64,000 bases of DNA from Ziziphus jujuba (GCF_031755915.1 NC_083379.1:26846001-26910000); one strand, 5' to 3'. Shown: positions 33,582 through 44,825, counted from the first letter of the stretch. A program made the numbers and translations. The notes: generated by a model from the sequence alone, not told the origin.

Positions 33582-34059
33582 TTTTCCTTGTTGTTTTAAT
33601 CTTAATTAGTTGCATTCATATATTAAAAAAAATGAATTTTGAGAACATCAATGCATAGACCTAAAACTTTGCAATTTGTTAGTTTGGAAGGTGCAATCGG
33701 GATTTGAGAATTTGTTGGCATTGAAGTTATGATTTTTGTGGTGATTGTACTGTTGCGTATTGTGTTGGTATATTTTGTTGAGATTAAAAAAATAAAGAGG
33801 GGAAAAAAAAGCCACAGTTAAAAAAAAAAAATTGCAAAAGACCGATTTTGGAGAAGTTGAAAATTTGAATTTGATTTGGGTTTGGAAATTTCATTGTGTT
33901 TATTGAAGCTACTATTTGCTTTTGGAATATTGGTTGCTGAATAGTTGAATATTGGTGCTAATTGATTGGATTAAAATTGGTTTAAGGATTTGATACAAAG
34001 GTTTAAATTATGAGAACTACAACCAACAATTATTGAAAATTCACAAGGAAGGCCGAACC
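33582..34059 (+). other. C/D-type leader, +
   Basis: Resembles the second half of the C leader (GCATTCATATATT, then A-rich tract, then GATTGGATTAAAATTGG). No primer site at its left end, no gene. Confidence 0.58.
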
Positions 34060-34298
34060 CTAGGATGGAACCACATGGAAGACGTTGTCGAGGTAGAGGA
34101 GGTCGCTGATGTTTTAGGGAGGAATTTGCACTCTAAGGAAGGAAAATCCATGGAAGACAAACCCAAGAAGATGATGGTCTCAGAAATGTTGACGTTAACA
34201 TACCACCATTCTTTGGAAAAAGTGATCCGAAGGCTTACTTGGAATGGGAGGAACAGATGGAGATGATTTTTTATTGTCGTAACTATTCAGAGGCTAAA
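34060..34298 (+). pseudogene. gag: gag fragment, family C-like, +
   Basis: A basic GRRCRGRGGR-like stretch, frame changes, then DVNIPPFFGKSDPKAYLEWE and EMIFYCRNYSEAK, matching the C gag core (NIPPFMEKSDPEAYLE). It ends exactly where a minus A gag fragment starts. Confidence 0.74.
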
Positions 34299-35123
34299 CT
34301 TTGATGGCCATGTGCAACATCCCCTTAATCTCCACATAATGATGCAAGTCTACTTGATTTGCTATTTTTCTATTCAAACCAGCCAAGAAACGTGCCATTG
34401 TAGCCTCCTTATCCTCCTCAACATTGGCCCTCATCATAAGGATTTCCATCTCCTTATAATAGTCCTCCACACTCTTATTTCCTTGAGACAAACTTTGTGG
34501 TTTCTAAAAAATGCTTCCATAGTAATGGCTAGGTACGAATTGCTTCCTCATCAAAGCCTTCATCTCTTCCCATGTATCTATAGGTCTTTGACCCGCTCGC
34601 CTCCTAGAAAGTGTCTCTTTGTCCCACCATCCAATAGCATAGTTTGTGAATTCAACAACTGCTAATTTAACCTTTTTAGCCTCGAAGTAGTTCTGACAAT
34701 CAAATACCATCTCAATTCTCTTCTCTCACTCGAGATATGCTTCTGGATCACTTTTACCTTGGAATGATGGTACTTTCATCTTAATTTCTCCATAGTCATT
34801 GCCTCAGTCTAACCTCTCTCCCCCATGGAATTGATTGGTTCCTGAACCAATGTCTTCCCCTTCTTCCCCATAGTTATCTCCCACTCATTCCCAATCTTCC
34901 CTTCTTGGAGTATTTCTTCCTCTACCACATCCATGAACGAACCTTTGTGGAGGTCGTTGCTGCGGTGTTTGGATAGATGATTCTATCCTATCCAACCGAT
35001 TATGCATCTGCCCCATCTCCAACGTAGTGCTCTTTGAAATTCCACCACGGCTTGAGTGTATAACTTCAGATCAGCCACACCTGGAGTTCTTTCCACACTT
35101 TCTCTAACTTGGTTTTGTGACAT
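34299..35123 (-). pseudogene. gag: gag polyprotein, family A, minus, broken
   Basis: Start codon at 35121-35123 on minus, MSQNQVRESVERTPGVAD, then frameshifts in the basic region and clean core pieces: MVFDCQNYFEAKKVKLAVVE, YAIGWWDKETLSRRRAGQRP (34710-34504) and SQGNKSVEDYYKEMEIL (34491-34294). Cut before the knuckle. Confidence 0.82.
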
Positions 35124-35906
35124 GACGTTTCTGTGGAACTTGTTTGTAAAAAGGACCTCACAACACTCCCTTATGTGTTTCGCTCAAATCAAGGTCTCAA
35201 TTCACTCGTCTTTGCACTCTAGTTATAGTTCGACTTTTACCCTCTATAATTTTCACCTCTCTTGCCTTTTTAACACTCTAGTAATTTTATTTGGTTCTTT
35301 GCAAACTGATTTTAAACTAAAACAAACTAGCAAGTAACAATCCAAATAGACCTACTAAACAGTTATGAAAATAAGGCTACAAGACAAATAAAATGAAAAG
35401 TAACAAGAAAAAGGCAATGATGAAAGCTCAACATGAAATTTGGCACAAACAAAAGAAACTAGAATGTGAAGAACAAATTGGAATGAGATTTACAAAGTGC
35501 AATTAGTGAATATTCAACAAACCTTATTTTCGGTATTGATTTTGGCTTGTTTTTGGTGCTCCTCAAAGATGCCATAAACCACAAGAACAAGAACAAAAAT
35601 AATTCAATGCCATAAACCACAAGAACAAGAAAAAAAATAAAAAAATTTAAGAACAAATTTTTGTTTTGTTTTTTTGTGTTGTTCTTTCTTTTTTTTTTTT
35701 TTTAAATAAGATTTGCTCGGAATGAATGATGAAGAACACAAAAACAAAATGCAAAGAAAAATGCAGCAACCCAAACGTAAAGAACAACCAAAGAAATCAA
35801 AGATGCAATTTCTAACCTAATGCAAAAAATCGGCCAAAAAAAAACCAAGAAAAACAATGAAACAAAAGAAAAGAAATAGATAGATCAAACCTGTAACTAG
35901 AAACTA
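35124..35906 (-). other. Family A leader, minus
   Basis: Reverse complement of the A leader, with the T-rich tracts at 35660-35702. A duplicated CCATAAACCACAAGAACAAG phrase lies near 35575-35625. No gene. Confidence 0.74.
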
Positions 35907-35918
35907 GCTTTAATACCA
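35907..35918 (-). other. Primer binding site, degraded iMet type, minus
   Basis: On minus TGGTATTAAAGC, two bases off the consensus, four bases from the LTR end at 35922. Confidence 0.68.
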
Positions 35919-35921
35919 AAT

Positions 35922-36053
35922 TGATACGAACCTAGGATGACCTACTCCTAAACCTATAATAAAGATTGAATTAGACCGTCTTTTTACAAGTTATCAATTG
36001 AAGACCTCGACCCATTACCTATACTTAAGGTAAGAACCTTGGTATGGTGAAGA
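35922..36053 (-). repeat. Family A LTR, U5 end, minus
   Basis: Starts TGATACGAACCTAGG on + and runs 132 bp before flipping into a + A LTR at 36054. Confidence 0.8.
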
Positions 36054-36677
36054 CGCTCATCATATGATGACATGGCACTTTTGCCACGTGGAGGGTGATA
36101 TACGCCTACCTGGCATTGGCTGATTTTAATAATTAGGAAATATTAGTTTTTATTTTATGTCTTGATTGGATTTTGGCATGTTGCCTATTTTATTTTCCCA
36201 ATTTAGTTTTATTAGGTTTTTAAATTACTTTCCTATTTTTATTAGGAAACTAGGAGATAAATTAGGTTTCCTAAACCTAACCAAATTAAGGTTCTTAAAC
36301 CTAACCACATTAGGTTTCCTAAACCTAATTTTCGTCTATAATTATTCCATAATTATTTTTAGAAAATTTAGGAAAGCTTTGTAATTTATTTTGCCTATTT
36401 AAAGGTACACAAGTCATGAATAAAATTTAGATTACAATTTTGATTCAAAGTGAGAGTTATTCTCTTGGTTCTTTAAAAACTATATCGGACTTTTTCAAGC
36501 TTTGCTTGTGGAGTTTAAATTTGACTTATCAATAGGTTATTCCACACACTATTGTGGCATCTTCATCATGCCAAGGTTCTTATCTTAAATATAGATAATG
36601 GGTCGAGGTCTTCCATTGATAACATGTAATTAGACGGTCTACTTAAATTAGGAGCAGGTCGTCCTAGGTTCGTATCA
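36054..36677 (+). repeat. Family A LTR, 5' truncated, +
   Basis: Runs from the GACATGGCACTTTTGCC segment to CGTATCA at 36671-36677. It has three hairpin units at 36263-36330. No primer site follows. Confidence 0.82.
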
Positions 36678-36933
36678 ATAGGTTGGATAGGAATGGCCAA
36701 ACTCCGTTGCTGCCATCTTCACCTTCTTGGCCTCCGAATAATGATGACAATCGAAAATCATCTCCATTCTCTCTTCCCATTCCAAATATGCTTCCGGATC
36801 ACTTTTACCCATGAATGGTGGGATGTTTACCTTGATATTCCCTAGATCATCATCTTTGTTCCTTGCTGGTATCCCATGGTAATGTCTTTCTTGAGGTTCA
36901 AAAATTTAATCAAACCCCTCATCCAAGTCAAAA
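36678..36933 (-). pseudogene. gag: gag fragment, family C, minus
   Basis: On minus: FDLDEGFD, stop, IFEPQERHYHGIPARNKDDD, then GNIKVNIPPFMGKSDPEAYL and EMIFDCHHYSEAKKVKMAA. It matches the C gag at 19690-19930. Bounded by LTRs on both sides. Confidence 0.8.
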
Positions 36934-38051
36934 TGATACGAACCTAGGATGGCCTACTCCTAAACCCATATTATATTAGCCCGGATCTAATTATGTCCAA
37001 GTTTTAATGGTCACCTCAACCCCTAACCAACCTGTGATTAGAAACCTTGGTATATAATGAAGACGCCACAATAGGTGATGGAAGACCTATTGATAAGTCA
37101 AACTAAAACACTCATTCACTAATGGTGTTTTAGGTGTTCAAAAAAACAGAAAATTCAATCTCGCAAATAATTTTCAGTATAAAATTCAAGCTTTTTTTTT
37201 ATTGAAAAATAATCCTTTAAATAGGCTACAGAGCCACAAAATAAAACCCTAAAAATGAAGGGAAAACCGGCCATACAAAGTAGTTTCCTATGGTGGCCGA
37301 AATTTCACTCCGTTCCTAATCTAATTTGGATTAATTAATTCCTTTATTTTGAATTAGGAATTAATTAATTTATAATGAAAATAATAAAATAATAACTTTC
37401 CTAAACTTATTGTTCCATAAAATAAATAAATAAAAACTAAAAAGTAATGGTAATTTCCTAAAGCAAAAAAAGTAGAATCAAATTAGGAAACTAAAATACT
37501 AGCTTTTTGACTAAGTTGACTTTGATCAATTTGAACTCCAAATCAGCTTCAATATGCTTTGTAGGATGCCAAATAAACTGAATATGAAGTCCCACACATT
37601 TCCCATGCTTGGAAGAGGAAGAAAAAGCCAACTCAGCAAAATACAGTAAAGCCTGCACAAAACACAGTAAAAAACAGGCCAAATTTGAAGCTGTCCGTAC
37701 AACCCCTTTTTGAATGCCTTTGAGGCTGCCTTGACTTGATTCCATATCCTCTTAGATAAATGTATTGAATCCATAAAGAGTTAGAACCATTTCATATTGT
37801 TCGTTGTCCATATTTGTACCAAAACTGCTACCCGGGTCCGTATCGGCTTCCACCACCTGGATGCTTAGAATAGGCTTTGTATCTTCAAATATGGATAAGC
37901 TCTGTTGAGAATTGATTACCCCTATATAAATGTTCCAAGTTTGTCCTTAAATCTTTTAATTTGAGCTCTTGTGATTGCCCTGGTCTTCATCCGTGTTGGG
38001 TTAGCACCCCAACGGGTTATCGGTTGAGCAGGCTCGAGCGGAATCACATAA
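36934..38051 (-). repeat. Family C LTR, full length, minus
   Basis: Starts TGATACGAACCTAGG and ends GAGCGGAATCACATA (the last base should be CA). About 1118 bp. The flanks are a gag fragment (left) and integrase in + orientation (right), with no matching 5-bp repeat. Confidence 0.85.
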
Positions 38052-38929
38052 ATCCTTGTATTGTTTTATCTATGGATTTTGTACTTGGTTTATCTAGGTC
38101 TAGGACGGGAAAAGATTCAATTCTTGTGGTTGTTGATAGATTTTCTAATATGGCCCATTTCATTGCATGTAATAAAATTGATGATGTATCTAATGTAGCT
38201 AACTTGTTCTTTAAGAAGGTGGTGAGTCTATATGGTATGCCTAGGACTATTGTTTCAGATAGGGATGCTAAGTTCTTGAATTACTTTTGGAAAATATTAT
38301 GGGCTAAATTAGGCACTAAATTTTTATTTTCCACTATCCACAAACTAATAGTCAAACTGAAGTAGTGTATAGAACTTGGTTTGCATTGTTGAGAGCATTA
38401 ATTAGTAGAAATTTGAGAACTTGAGAGGAACGTTTGCCATATGCTAAATTTGCTTATAATAGAACCATATATTCTGCTACTAAATATTCACCATTTGAAA
38501 TTGTTTATGGTTTTAATCTTTTAATTCCATTAGATTTAACACCTTGCCTTTTAATGAACACTCTAATCTAAATGAAAAATAAAAAGTTAAATTCCTTAAG
38601 CAGATTCATGAAAAGACTTGCAAACATAGAAAGCTGGACTGAGCAATATGCAAAGGTTGCTAACCAAGGCTGATTAAGATATTGTTTGAACTTAAAGATT
38701 GGGTTTGGTTACATGTGAGAAAAGAGATGTTTCCTAAAGAATGCAAGTCAAAGCTTATGCGTCGAAGAGATGGACATTTTCAAGTCTTGGAGAGGGTCAA
38801 TGAAAACACCACAAGCTTAATTTACCAGATGAGTATAATGTGAGTGCTGCACTTAATGTTGCCGATTTATCTCATTTTCTGCAAAAATGATGACTTTAAT
38901 TTTAGGACAATTCACTTTCAAGAGGGGAA
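38052..38929 (+). pseudogene. Integrase core to C terminus, +
   Basis: Begins at the first catalytic motif [20 protein letters not shown], then [20 protein letters not shown] and the second aspartate in [15 protein letters not shown]; it is frameshifted at the TDGQTEV motif, so the glutamate is out of frame (38350-38370). The rest is in pieces to LNLPDEYNVSAALNVADLSHF, and a short polypurine tract AAGAGGGGAA. Diverged from the A copies; it leads into the unique LTR E. Confidence 0.82.
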
Positions 38930-39616
38930 TGACGAGAATCTGACTATACTCGTGCAAACAACAACTTGTTGGGGTGTTGATCCTGTGCAACTGAAGACTA
39001 GACCAATTACATGGGCACAAGCTAAAAGGTTTAAGGACAATCTGGTTAGCTTCATTCAAAAAGTAATTCAATCTTAAGAAGGCATATTAATATCAGAAAA
39101 TTTAAAGCCCGCATTGAGAATCCAAGTTGAGAAGGTAGAAATGCTGTTTTGGTACATTTAAGGACTTCGAGCAACAAGGAATGGGTTGATAGCTTAGGAA
39201 TGTAATTTAGCTCAACAAGAGACCATGGAATCATGTCAAGGGTTCTGCAATGGTATCCAAGCACATCATTTGTACCCAAGCTTCCAATATGGCCGAATCG
39301 AACTGTTTTAGTGCTGGGAAAGAGTTATCTTATCATCCAAGCAAGCTTTGATCATTCCAATCAATGACAATGTGTGGAAACCAGTTCTAATCCTACTAGG
39401 CATCCTATATGGCATATTGAAACTGATTTAGAGCCTAAACGAGCTGGTAATTGGACAAAGATAGCTTATTTGGAAAACTAGTTTACTACTTTCTAAATCC
39501 GACATTTGACTTTTAAATTAGGAAATAGTCTTCGATTTTGGTTTTCATTTAATTATTTGCTGGATAAATTTAGTTAGGAAGGTTGATATTTTAATAATTT
39601 GATTGTAATCTTGGCA
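38930..39616 (+). repeat. LTR E, diverged C-like, truncated, +
   Basis: Starts TGACGAGAATCTGACTA after the polypurine tract. It has the PITWAQAKRFKDNLVSFIQK tail and, farther in, the TATGGCATATTGAAACTGA segment typical of C LTRs. It is the only copy of this type here and lacks the U5 end. Confidence 0.66.
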
Positions 39617-39842
39617 TATTGCTCATTCCTCCTCTCAATGTTTGCTTTTTTCTTCTAATGAATTTGCTTAACAAATTCAGCTTTTATTTTTCCATCTAGG
39701 TTAGCAAGTTCACTTAAATGAAAGGTGTTAAATCTAATGGCATTAAAGGATTAAAACCATAACAATTTCAAATGGAGAATATTTAGTAGCTAAATGTATG
39801 GTTCTATTATAAGCAAACTCAACATGCAGCAAGCATTCCTCC
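39617..39842 (-). pseudogene. Integrase fragment, minus
   Basis: On minus: [20 protein letters not shown] followed by frameshifted [13 protein letters not shown] sequence and the segment rich in K and E. This is the part between the catalytic E and the GPF module. Confidence 0.74.
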
Positions 39843-40742
39843 TAATGAGGACATGACCAGAACTATCTTAAGATGGAGTCTAGATCCACTTTAAATCTCT
39901 ATAGGACCAATTACCAGGGCAAGAACAAATAGATTTAAATGCTCTAACCGAGGAGGTATTTACAACCCAAGGAAGCAAGTTCATTACTGAAGATGAACTA
40001 AAATTGGTCCATATGACTGGGATGGTGGATGCCAACGTGAAAGAGAGCTTAATGCATGCACGTTTTGATGACATGGATGGTGATGTGGCATCATATGGTG
40101 ACATGACATCCAACTAAGCTTGGCCGAATTTTATAATTAAGAAAAAATTAATTTTTATTTATGTCTTGATTGGATTTTGGCATGTTGCCTATTTACTTTC
40201 CTAATTTAGTTCTTATTAGGTTTTTAAATTACTTTCTTAATTTTATTAGAGTTGAATTGGTCAAAGTATTAAGTGCCATTCAAATTAGGAAACTAGGAGC
40301 CAAATTAGGTTTCTTAAACCTAATCACATTAGGTTTTCTAAGCTTAATCACGTTAGGTTGTTTAAGCCTAACCACATTAGATTTCCTAAACCTAACCACA
40401 TTAGGTTTCCTAAACCTAATTTTTTTCCATTTTTATTTTTAGTGAATTTAGGAAAGTGTAATTTGTTTTGCCTATTTAAAGGCACAAAAGTCATGAACAA
40501 AAATTTGATGACAATTTTGTTTCAAAGTGAGAGTGATTTGAACTTTTCAAGCTTTGCTTGTGGAGTTTAAATATGACTTATCAATAGGTTATTCCGCACC
40601 CTATTATGGTGTCTTCACTATACCAAAATTCTTACCTCAAATATAGGTAAGGGTCGAGGTCATCCATTGATAATTTGTAATTAAACGGTCCAAATCAATC
40701 TTTGTTACAGGTTTAGAGGCAAGTTGCTCTAGGTTCGTATCA
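39843..40742 (+). repeat. Family A LTR, 5', +
   Basis: 900 bp, starting TAATGAGGACATGACC (one change from consensus) and ending TTCGTATCA. It has five hairpin units at 40306-40425, several mutated. A degraded primer site follows at 40746-40757. Confidence 0.86.
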
Positions 40743-40745
40743 ATT

Positions 40746-40757
40746 TGGTATCAAAGG
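40746..40757 (+). other. Primer binding site, degraded iMet type
   Basis: TGGTATCAAAGG directly after the A LTR. Confidence 0.65.
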
Positions 40758-41059
40758 GAGTTTTGTATTATAGGTTTGATCTATCTATCTTTGTTTTCAT
40801 TGTTTTTCTTTGTTCTTGGCTTTCTGCGATATTTGCATTAGGTTAGAAATTGCATCTTTGATTTCTTTGGTTGTCTTATCCATTTGGTCACTGCGTTCTC
40901 CTTTGCATCTTTTCTTTTTTTCTTTTTGTTCTTTTTCATCCATGCGATCATATATTAAAAATAAAATAAAAACTCTTGGTTCTTTTTTGCATCCTAACCT
41001 TTACGGTTGATCGCTTGGTGTGTTTTCATTGTTGGTATTACTATAGTTTGATAAAGATT
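40758..41059 (+). other. Family A leader, cut by next LTR
   Basis: First ~300 bp of the A leader (GGTTTGATCTATC ... GCATTAGGTTAG). It ends at a second A LTR inserted in the same orientation. Confidence 0.7.
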
Positions 41060-41917
41060 TGATGAGGACATGACTAGGAGCACCCCAAGATAGAGTCCAG
41101 AGCCACTTCAAATTTCTACGGGGACCAATAACCAGGGCAAGAGCAAAAAGGTTTAAAGAAGCACTAAATGGTTTAATGCAAGAGGTGTTCACATCCTGAG
41201 GAAGCAAGTTCATTACTAAAGATGAACCAAAATTAGTTCATATGATTGGAACGGAGGATGCCAACATGAAAGAAAGCCTAATGCATGGAATCCAACAATA
41301 CAGTGATGTGGCATAATTTGATGACATGGATGGTGATGTGGCATCATATGGTGACGTGGCACTTTTGCCATGTGGAGGATGATATGTGCCTACATGGCAT
41401 TGGCTGAATTTTATAATTAAGAAATATTAGTTTTTATTTTATGTCTTGATTGGATTTTAGCATGTTGCCTATTTTATTTTCTAAATTTAGTTATATGAGG
41501 TTTTTAAATTACTTTCCTATTTTTATTAGGAAACTAGGAGACAAATTAGGTTTTCTAAACCTAACCAAATTAGGTTTCCTAAACCTAACCACATTAGGTT
41601 TCCTAAACCTAACCACATTAGGTTTCCTAAACCTAACCACCTTAGGTCTAAGCCTATCAAAATTAGGTTTTCTAAACCTAATTTTCTTCCACAACTATTC
41701 CATAATTATTTTTAGCAAATTGAGGAAAGCTTTGTAATTTATTTTGCCTATTTAAAGGCACACAAGTCATGAATGAAATTTAGAATACAATATTGATTCA
41801 AAGTGAGAGTGATCTATTGGTTCTCTAAGAACTATATCGAACTTTTCAACCTTTGCTTGTGGAATTCAAATTTGACTTATCAATAGGTTATTCCACACCC
41901 TATTGTGGCATCTCCAC
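41060..41917 (+). repeat. Family A LTR, 3' truncated, +
   Basis: Starts TGATGAGGACATGACT and carries the longest hairpin array, six units at 41545-41685. Cut in U5 at about 41917, where integrase begins. Confidence 0.85.
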
Positions 41918-42810
41918 ATGGGTCGTACATGCCACTTCCTATACCTAACCACCCTTGGGTAGATATTTCTATGGACTTTGTTTTAGGGTTGGCTAAAACA
42001 AGGAAAGGTAGGGATTCGATTTTTGTGCATCTCATATTTTATTGCATGTCATAAAACCAATGATGCATCTCATATTGCTGATTTGTTCTTTAAAGAAATT
42101 GTTAGGTTGCATGGAATGCCTAGAACAGTAGTGTCTGATAGAGATGCAAAATTCTTAAGTTACTTTTGGAAAACATTGTGGGCCAAGTAGGGTACTAAAT
42201 TGTTGTTTTCTACTACTTGTCATCCACAAACTGACGGACAAACAGAGGTAGTAAATAGAACTTTATCTACTTTGTTGCGAACATTGATAAGTCAGATATC
42301 AAAACTTTGGAAGAATGTTTACCTCATGTTGAATTTGCTTACAATAGATCTGTACATTCTGCCACTAAATTTTCACCTTGCAAAATTATATGATTTTAAT
42401 CCTTTAACTCCATTGGATTTAACACCTTTACCTTTGAGTAAGTGTGCTAATTTAGATGGGAAAAAGAAAGCTGATTTTGTTAGGCAACTACATGAGAAGG
42501 CCAAAGCTAACATTGAAAGGAGAACCGAACAATATATAAAGCAAGCAAACAAAGAGCGCCAACAAGTTATTTTTGAGCCTCGAGAATGGGTTTGGTTGCA
42601 TTTGAGAAAGGAAAGATTTCTGGCTCAATGAAAGTCTAAACTCATGCCACGTGGATATGGTCCCTTCCAAGTGTTGGAGAGACTTAATGACAATGCTTAT
42701 AAATTAGATCTTCCAGGTGAGTATAATGTAAGTGCTACTTTTAATGTCGCTTTATCTACTTTTTGTGCAGGTGACGATTTGAGGACAAATCTTTTTCAAG
42801 AGGAGGGGAC
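41918..42810 (+). pseudogene. Integrase, family A (copy 3), + , nearly complete core
   Basis: Contains the first catalytic aspartate (ISMDFVLGL), the second in VSDRDAKF (GAT 42137-42139) and the glutamate in TDGQTEVV (GAG 42245-42247), giving the D-35-E spacing of integrases. It is broken by the same ~27-bp deletion near 42026 as two other copies ([11 protein letters not shown] lost), a TAG at about 42188 and a TGA at 42629. The C-terminal frame from 42644 ([19 protein letters not shown]) is open through the polypurine tract and into the LTR to 43090. The zinc domain is missing. Confidence 0.87.
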
Positions 42811-43278
42811 TGATGAGGACATGAACAAGAGCCCTTCAAGATGGAGCCTAGATCCACTTCAAATGTCTACAGGACCCATAACTCGAGCACGAGCAAAGAG
42901 ACTGAAAGAGGCACTAAATGGTTTAATGCAAGGGGTGTTTACAACTCAAGGAAGCAAGTTCATTAGTGAAGCTGAACTAAAATTGGTCCATATGATTGGG
43001 ATGGTGGATGCCAAAGTGAAAGAGAGTTTAACGCATGGACTTCTACAACATGGTGATGTGGCATCATATGGTGACATGGCATCCAAATAAGCTTGGTCAA
43101 ATTTTAGAATTAGGAAAATATTCATTTTTATTTATGTTTTGATTGGATTTTGGCATGTTGCCTATTTACTTTCCTAATTTACTTTTTATTAGGTTTTTAA
43201 ATTACTATCCCAATTTTATTAGAGTTGAATTGGTCAAAGAATTAAAGGCCATTCAAATTAGAAAACTAGGAGCTAAAT

Positions 43279-43395
43279 TAGGTTTCCTAAACCTAACCAC
43301 ATTAGGTTTCCTAAACCTAACCAAATTAGGTTTCCTAAACCTAATCACATTAGGTTTCCTAAACCTATCAAAATTAAGTTTTCTAAACCTAATTT
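43279..43395 (+). repeat. Array of five 24-bp hairpin units in LTR A
   Basis: Each unit contains TTAGGTTTCCTAAACCTAA or a close variant: an 8-bp inverted repeat with a 3-base loop, separated by CCAC/CCAA. Copy number is 1-6 in the other A LTRs. Confidence 0.85.
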
Positions 43396-43459
43396 TCATC
43401 CATTATTATTCCACCTTTACTTTTAGTAAATTTAGAAAAGCTTTGTAATTTATTTTGCC

Positions 43460-43469
43460 TATTTAAAGG
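43460..43469 (+). promoter_or_regulatory. Putative TATA box of family A LTR
   Basis: TATTTAAAGG after the hairpin array, conserved in nearly all A LTRs. An AATAAA follows within 20 bp (43483-43488). RNA would start just downstream (inference). Confidence 0.55.
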
Positions 43470-43756
43470 CACATAAGTCATGAATAAAGGGGAGATTATG
43501 ATTTTTATTCAAAGTAAGAGTAATTCTCTTGATTCTCTAAGAACTATATCGAACTTTTTCAAGCTTCGCTTGTGGAGTTCAAATTCGACTTATTAATAGG
43601 TTATTCCGCACCCTATTGTGGCATTTTCACTATACCAAGGTTCTTACCTCAAATATGGGTAACGGGTCGAGGTCTTCCATTGATAGCTCATAATTAGACG
43701 GCCTTAATTCTATCTTTGTTACAGGTTTAGAGGTAGGTTGCTCTAGGTTCGTATCA

Positions 43757-43996
43757 TTGGAACTATGCTTTGCTTCCCAAAGTCCAAAAATGCACTAAAA
43801 TATTTACCTGGGTCCGTAATGGCCTCCACCACTCGGATGCTTAAAATTGGTCTTGTATCTTCAGATATGGATAAACCCTTTTGAGAATTGATAACTCCCT
43901 TTATGAATCCAGCCAGGTTGTCCTTAAATCTCTTGGCTTTTGCTCTAGTGATTGGCCTGGTCTTCATCTGTATTAGATCAGCACCCCAACTGGTAA
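43757..43996 (-). repeat. Family C-like LTR piece, minus (duplicated block)
   Basis: On minus MKTRPITRAKAKRFKDNLAG to FLDFGKQSIVPM: the coding start of a C-type LTR. The same piece is at 56079-56316. Confidence 0.78.
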
Positions 43997-44284
43997 AGCA
44001 TCCAAAGAGGTGGTGTGCGCATAGGAGAGAGTTTGGTCGGTTTTACTGTATTTTGCTGAGTTGGCATTTTCTCTTTGTTCCAATAAAGGGTTAACATGTA
44101 GGACTCAATTGTCATCCTATTTAGCATCCTACAAGGCATATATGGAAGGTGATTTAGAGCTTAAATTGGTCAAAGATAACTTAATAAAAAAGATAGTTAT
44201 TTAGTTTCCTAATTTGATTTTGACTTTTGTTTTAGGAAATTAGTCTTTTATTTGGTTTCTTCTTATTTATTTGCTGGAAAAATC
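43997..44284 (+). repeat. Family C-like LTR piece, + (duplicated block)
   Basis: After a short unplaced joint (GTAAAGCATCCAAAGAGG and following) it continues with the + C LTR (TTTTACTGTATTTTGCTGAG, then GGAAATTAGTCTTTTATTTGG). The minus-to-plus joint also occurs at 56317-56345. Confidence 0.72.
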
Positions 44285-44409
44285 TGATATGAACCTAGAG
44301 TGCCTTGCCTTTAAACCCCGTAAGAAGGATTGATTTGAACCTAGAGTACTTTGCCTCTAATTCAATCTTTGTTATGGGTTTAGAGTCAGGTTGCTCTAGG
44401 TTTGCATCA
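44285..44409. repeat. Family A LTR U5 fold-back fragment
   Basis: Minus U5 end (GATATGAACCTAGAGTGCC, 44288 onward) flips near 44340 to a + U5 end (TTCAATCTTTGTTATGGG ... GGTTTGCATCA at 44409). Confidence 0.68.
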
Positions 44410-44825
44410 GTGTCTCTTTGTTCCACTATCCAATAGCATAGTCCATAAATTTAACAGTGGCAAATTTAACCTTTTTAGCCTCCGAATAGTTTTGACAATC
44501 AAATACCATATCAATCCTCTTCTCCCACTCATGATAAGCTTCTAGATCACTTTTACCATGGAATGATGGTATTTTCATCTTAATTCCTCCATAATCATTG
44601 CTTCGATCTAATCTCTCTCTCCCATGGACTAGGTTGGTACCCGAACCAATGTTTTATTCTTTTTTCTCATATTCATGATTCCATCCTATCCAACCTGTCT
44701 CGGATTTAACCAATCTCCTACCGTAGTTCTCTTTGGAGTTCTCCCACCATGGCTTGAATATACAACTTTGGATCAGTCACACCTGAAGTTCCTTCCATAC
44801 TTTCTTTACTTTTGTCTTGTGACAT
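44410..44825 (-). pseudogene. gag: gag N-terminal half, family A, minus
   Basis: Start at 44823-44825 on minus, MSQDKSKESMEGTSGVTDPK, then frameshift and deletion in the basic region, then GGIKMKIPSFHGKSDLEAYH and VFDCQNYSEAKKVKFATVK. Cut at the WWDKET segment by the LTR fragment. Confidence 0.8.

Larger units (their letters stand above)
42811..43756 (+). repeat. Family A LTR, 3', full length reference copy
   Basis: 946 bp, TGATGAGGACATGAAC to CGTATCA, directly after AAGAGGAGGGGAC. The first 280 bp encode the pol tail (to 43090, with GPITRARAKRLKEALNGL). It has five hairpin units at 43279-43395, a TATA box, and AATAAA at 43483-43488. The flank on the right recurs after the LTR at 55265-56078. 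Confidence 0.9.

Noticed and set aside
41450..41737. Open frame rich in LGFLNLTT repeats (also at 20565, 36166, 40170, 43143, 55550)
   Set aside because: It is the translation of the hairpin array in the A LTR and changes with unit number; no start context or conservation beyond the DNA repeat.
43279..43395. Regularly spaced palindromic repeats resembling a CRISPR array
   Set aside because: The spacers are 4-5 bp and constant, the setting is a plant LTR, and unit number varies among retrotransposon copies.
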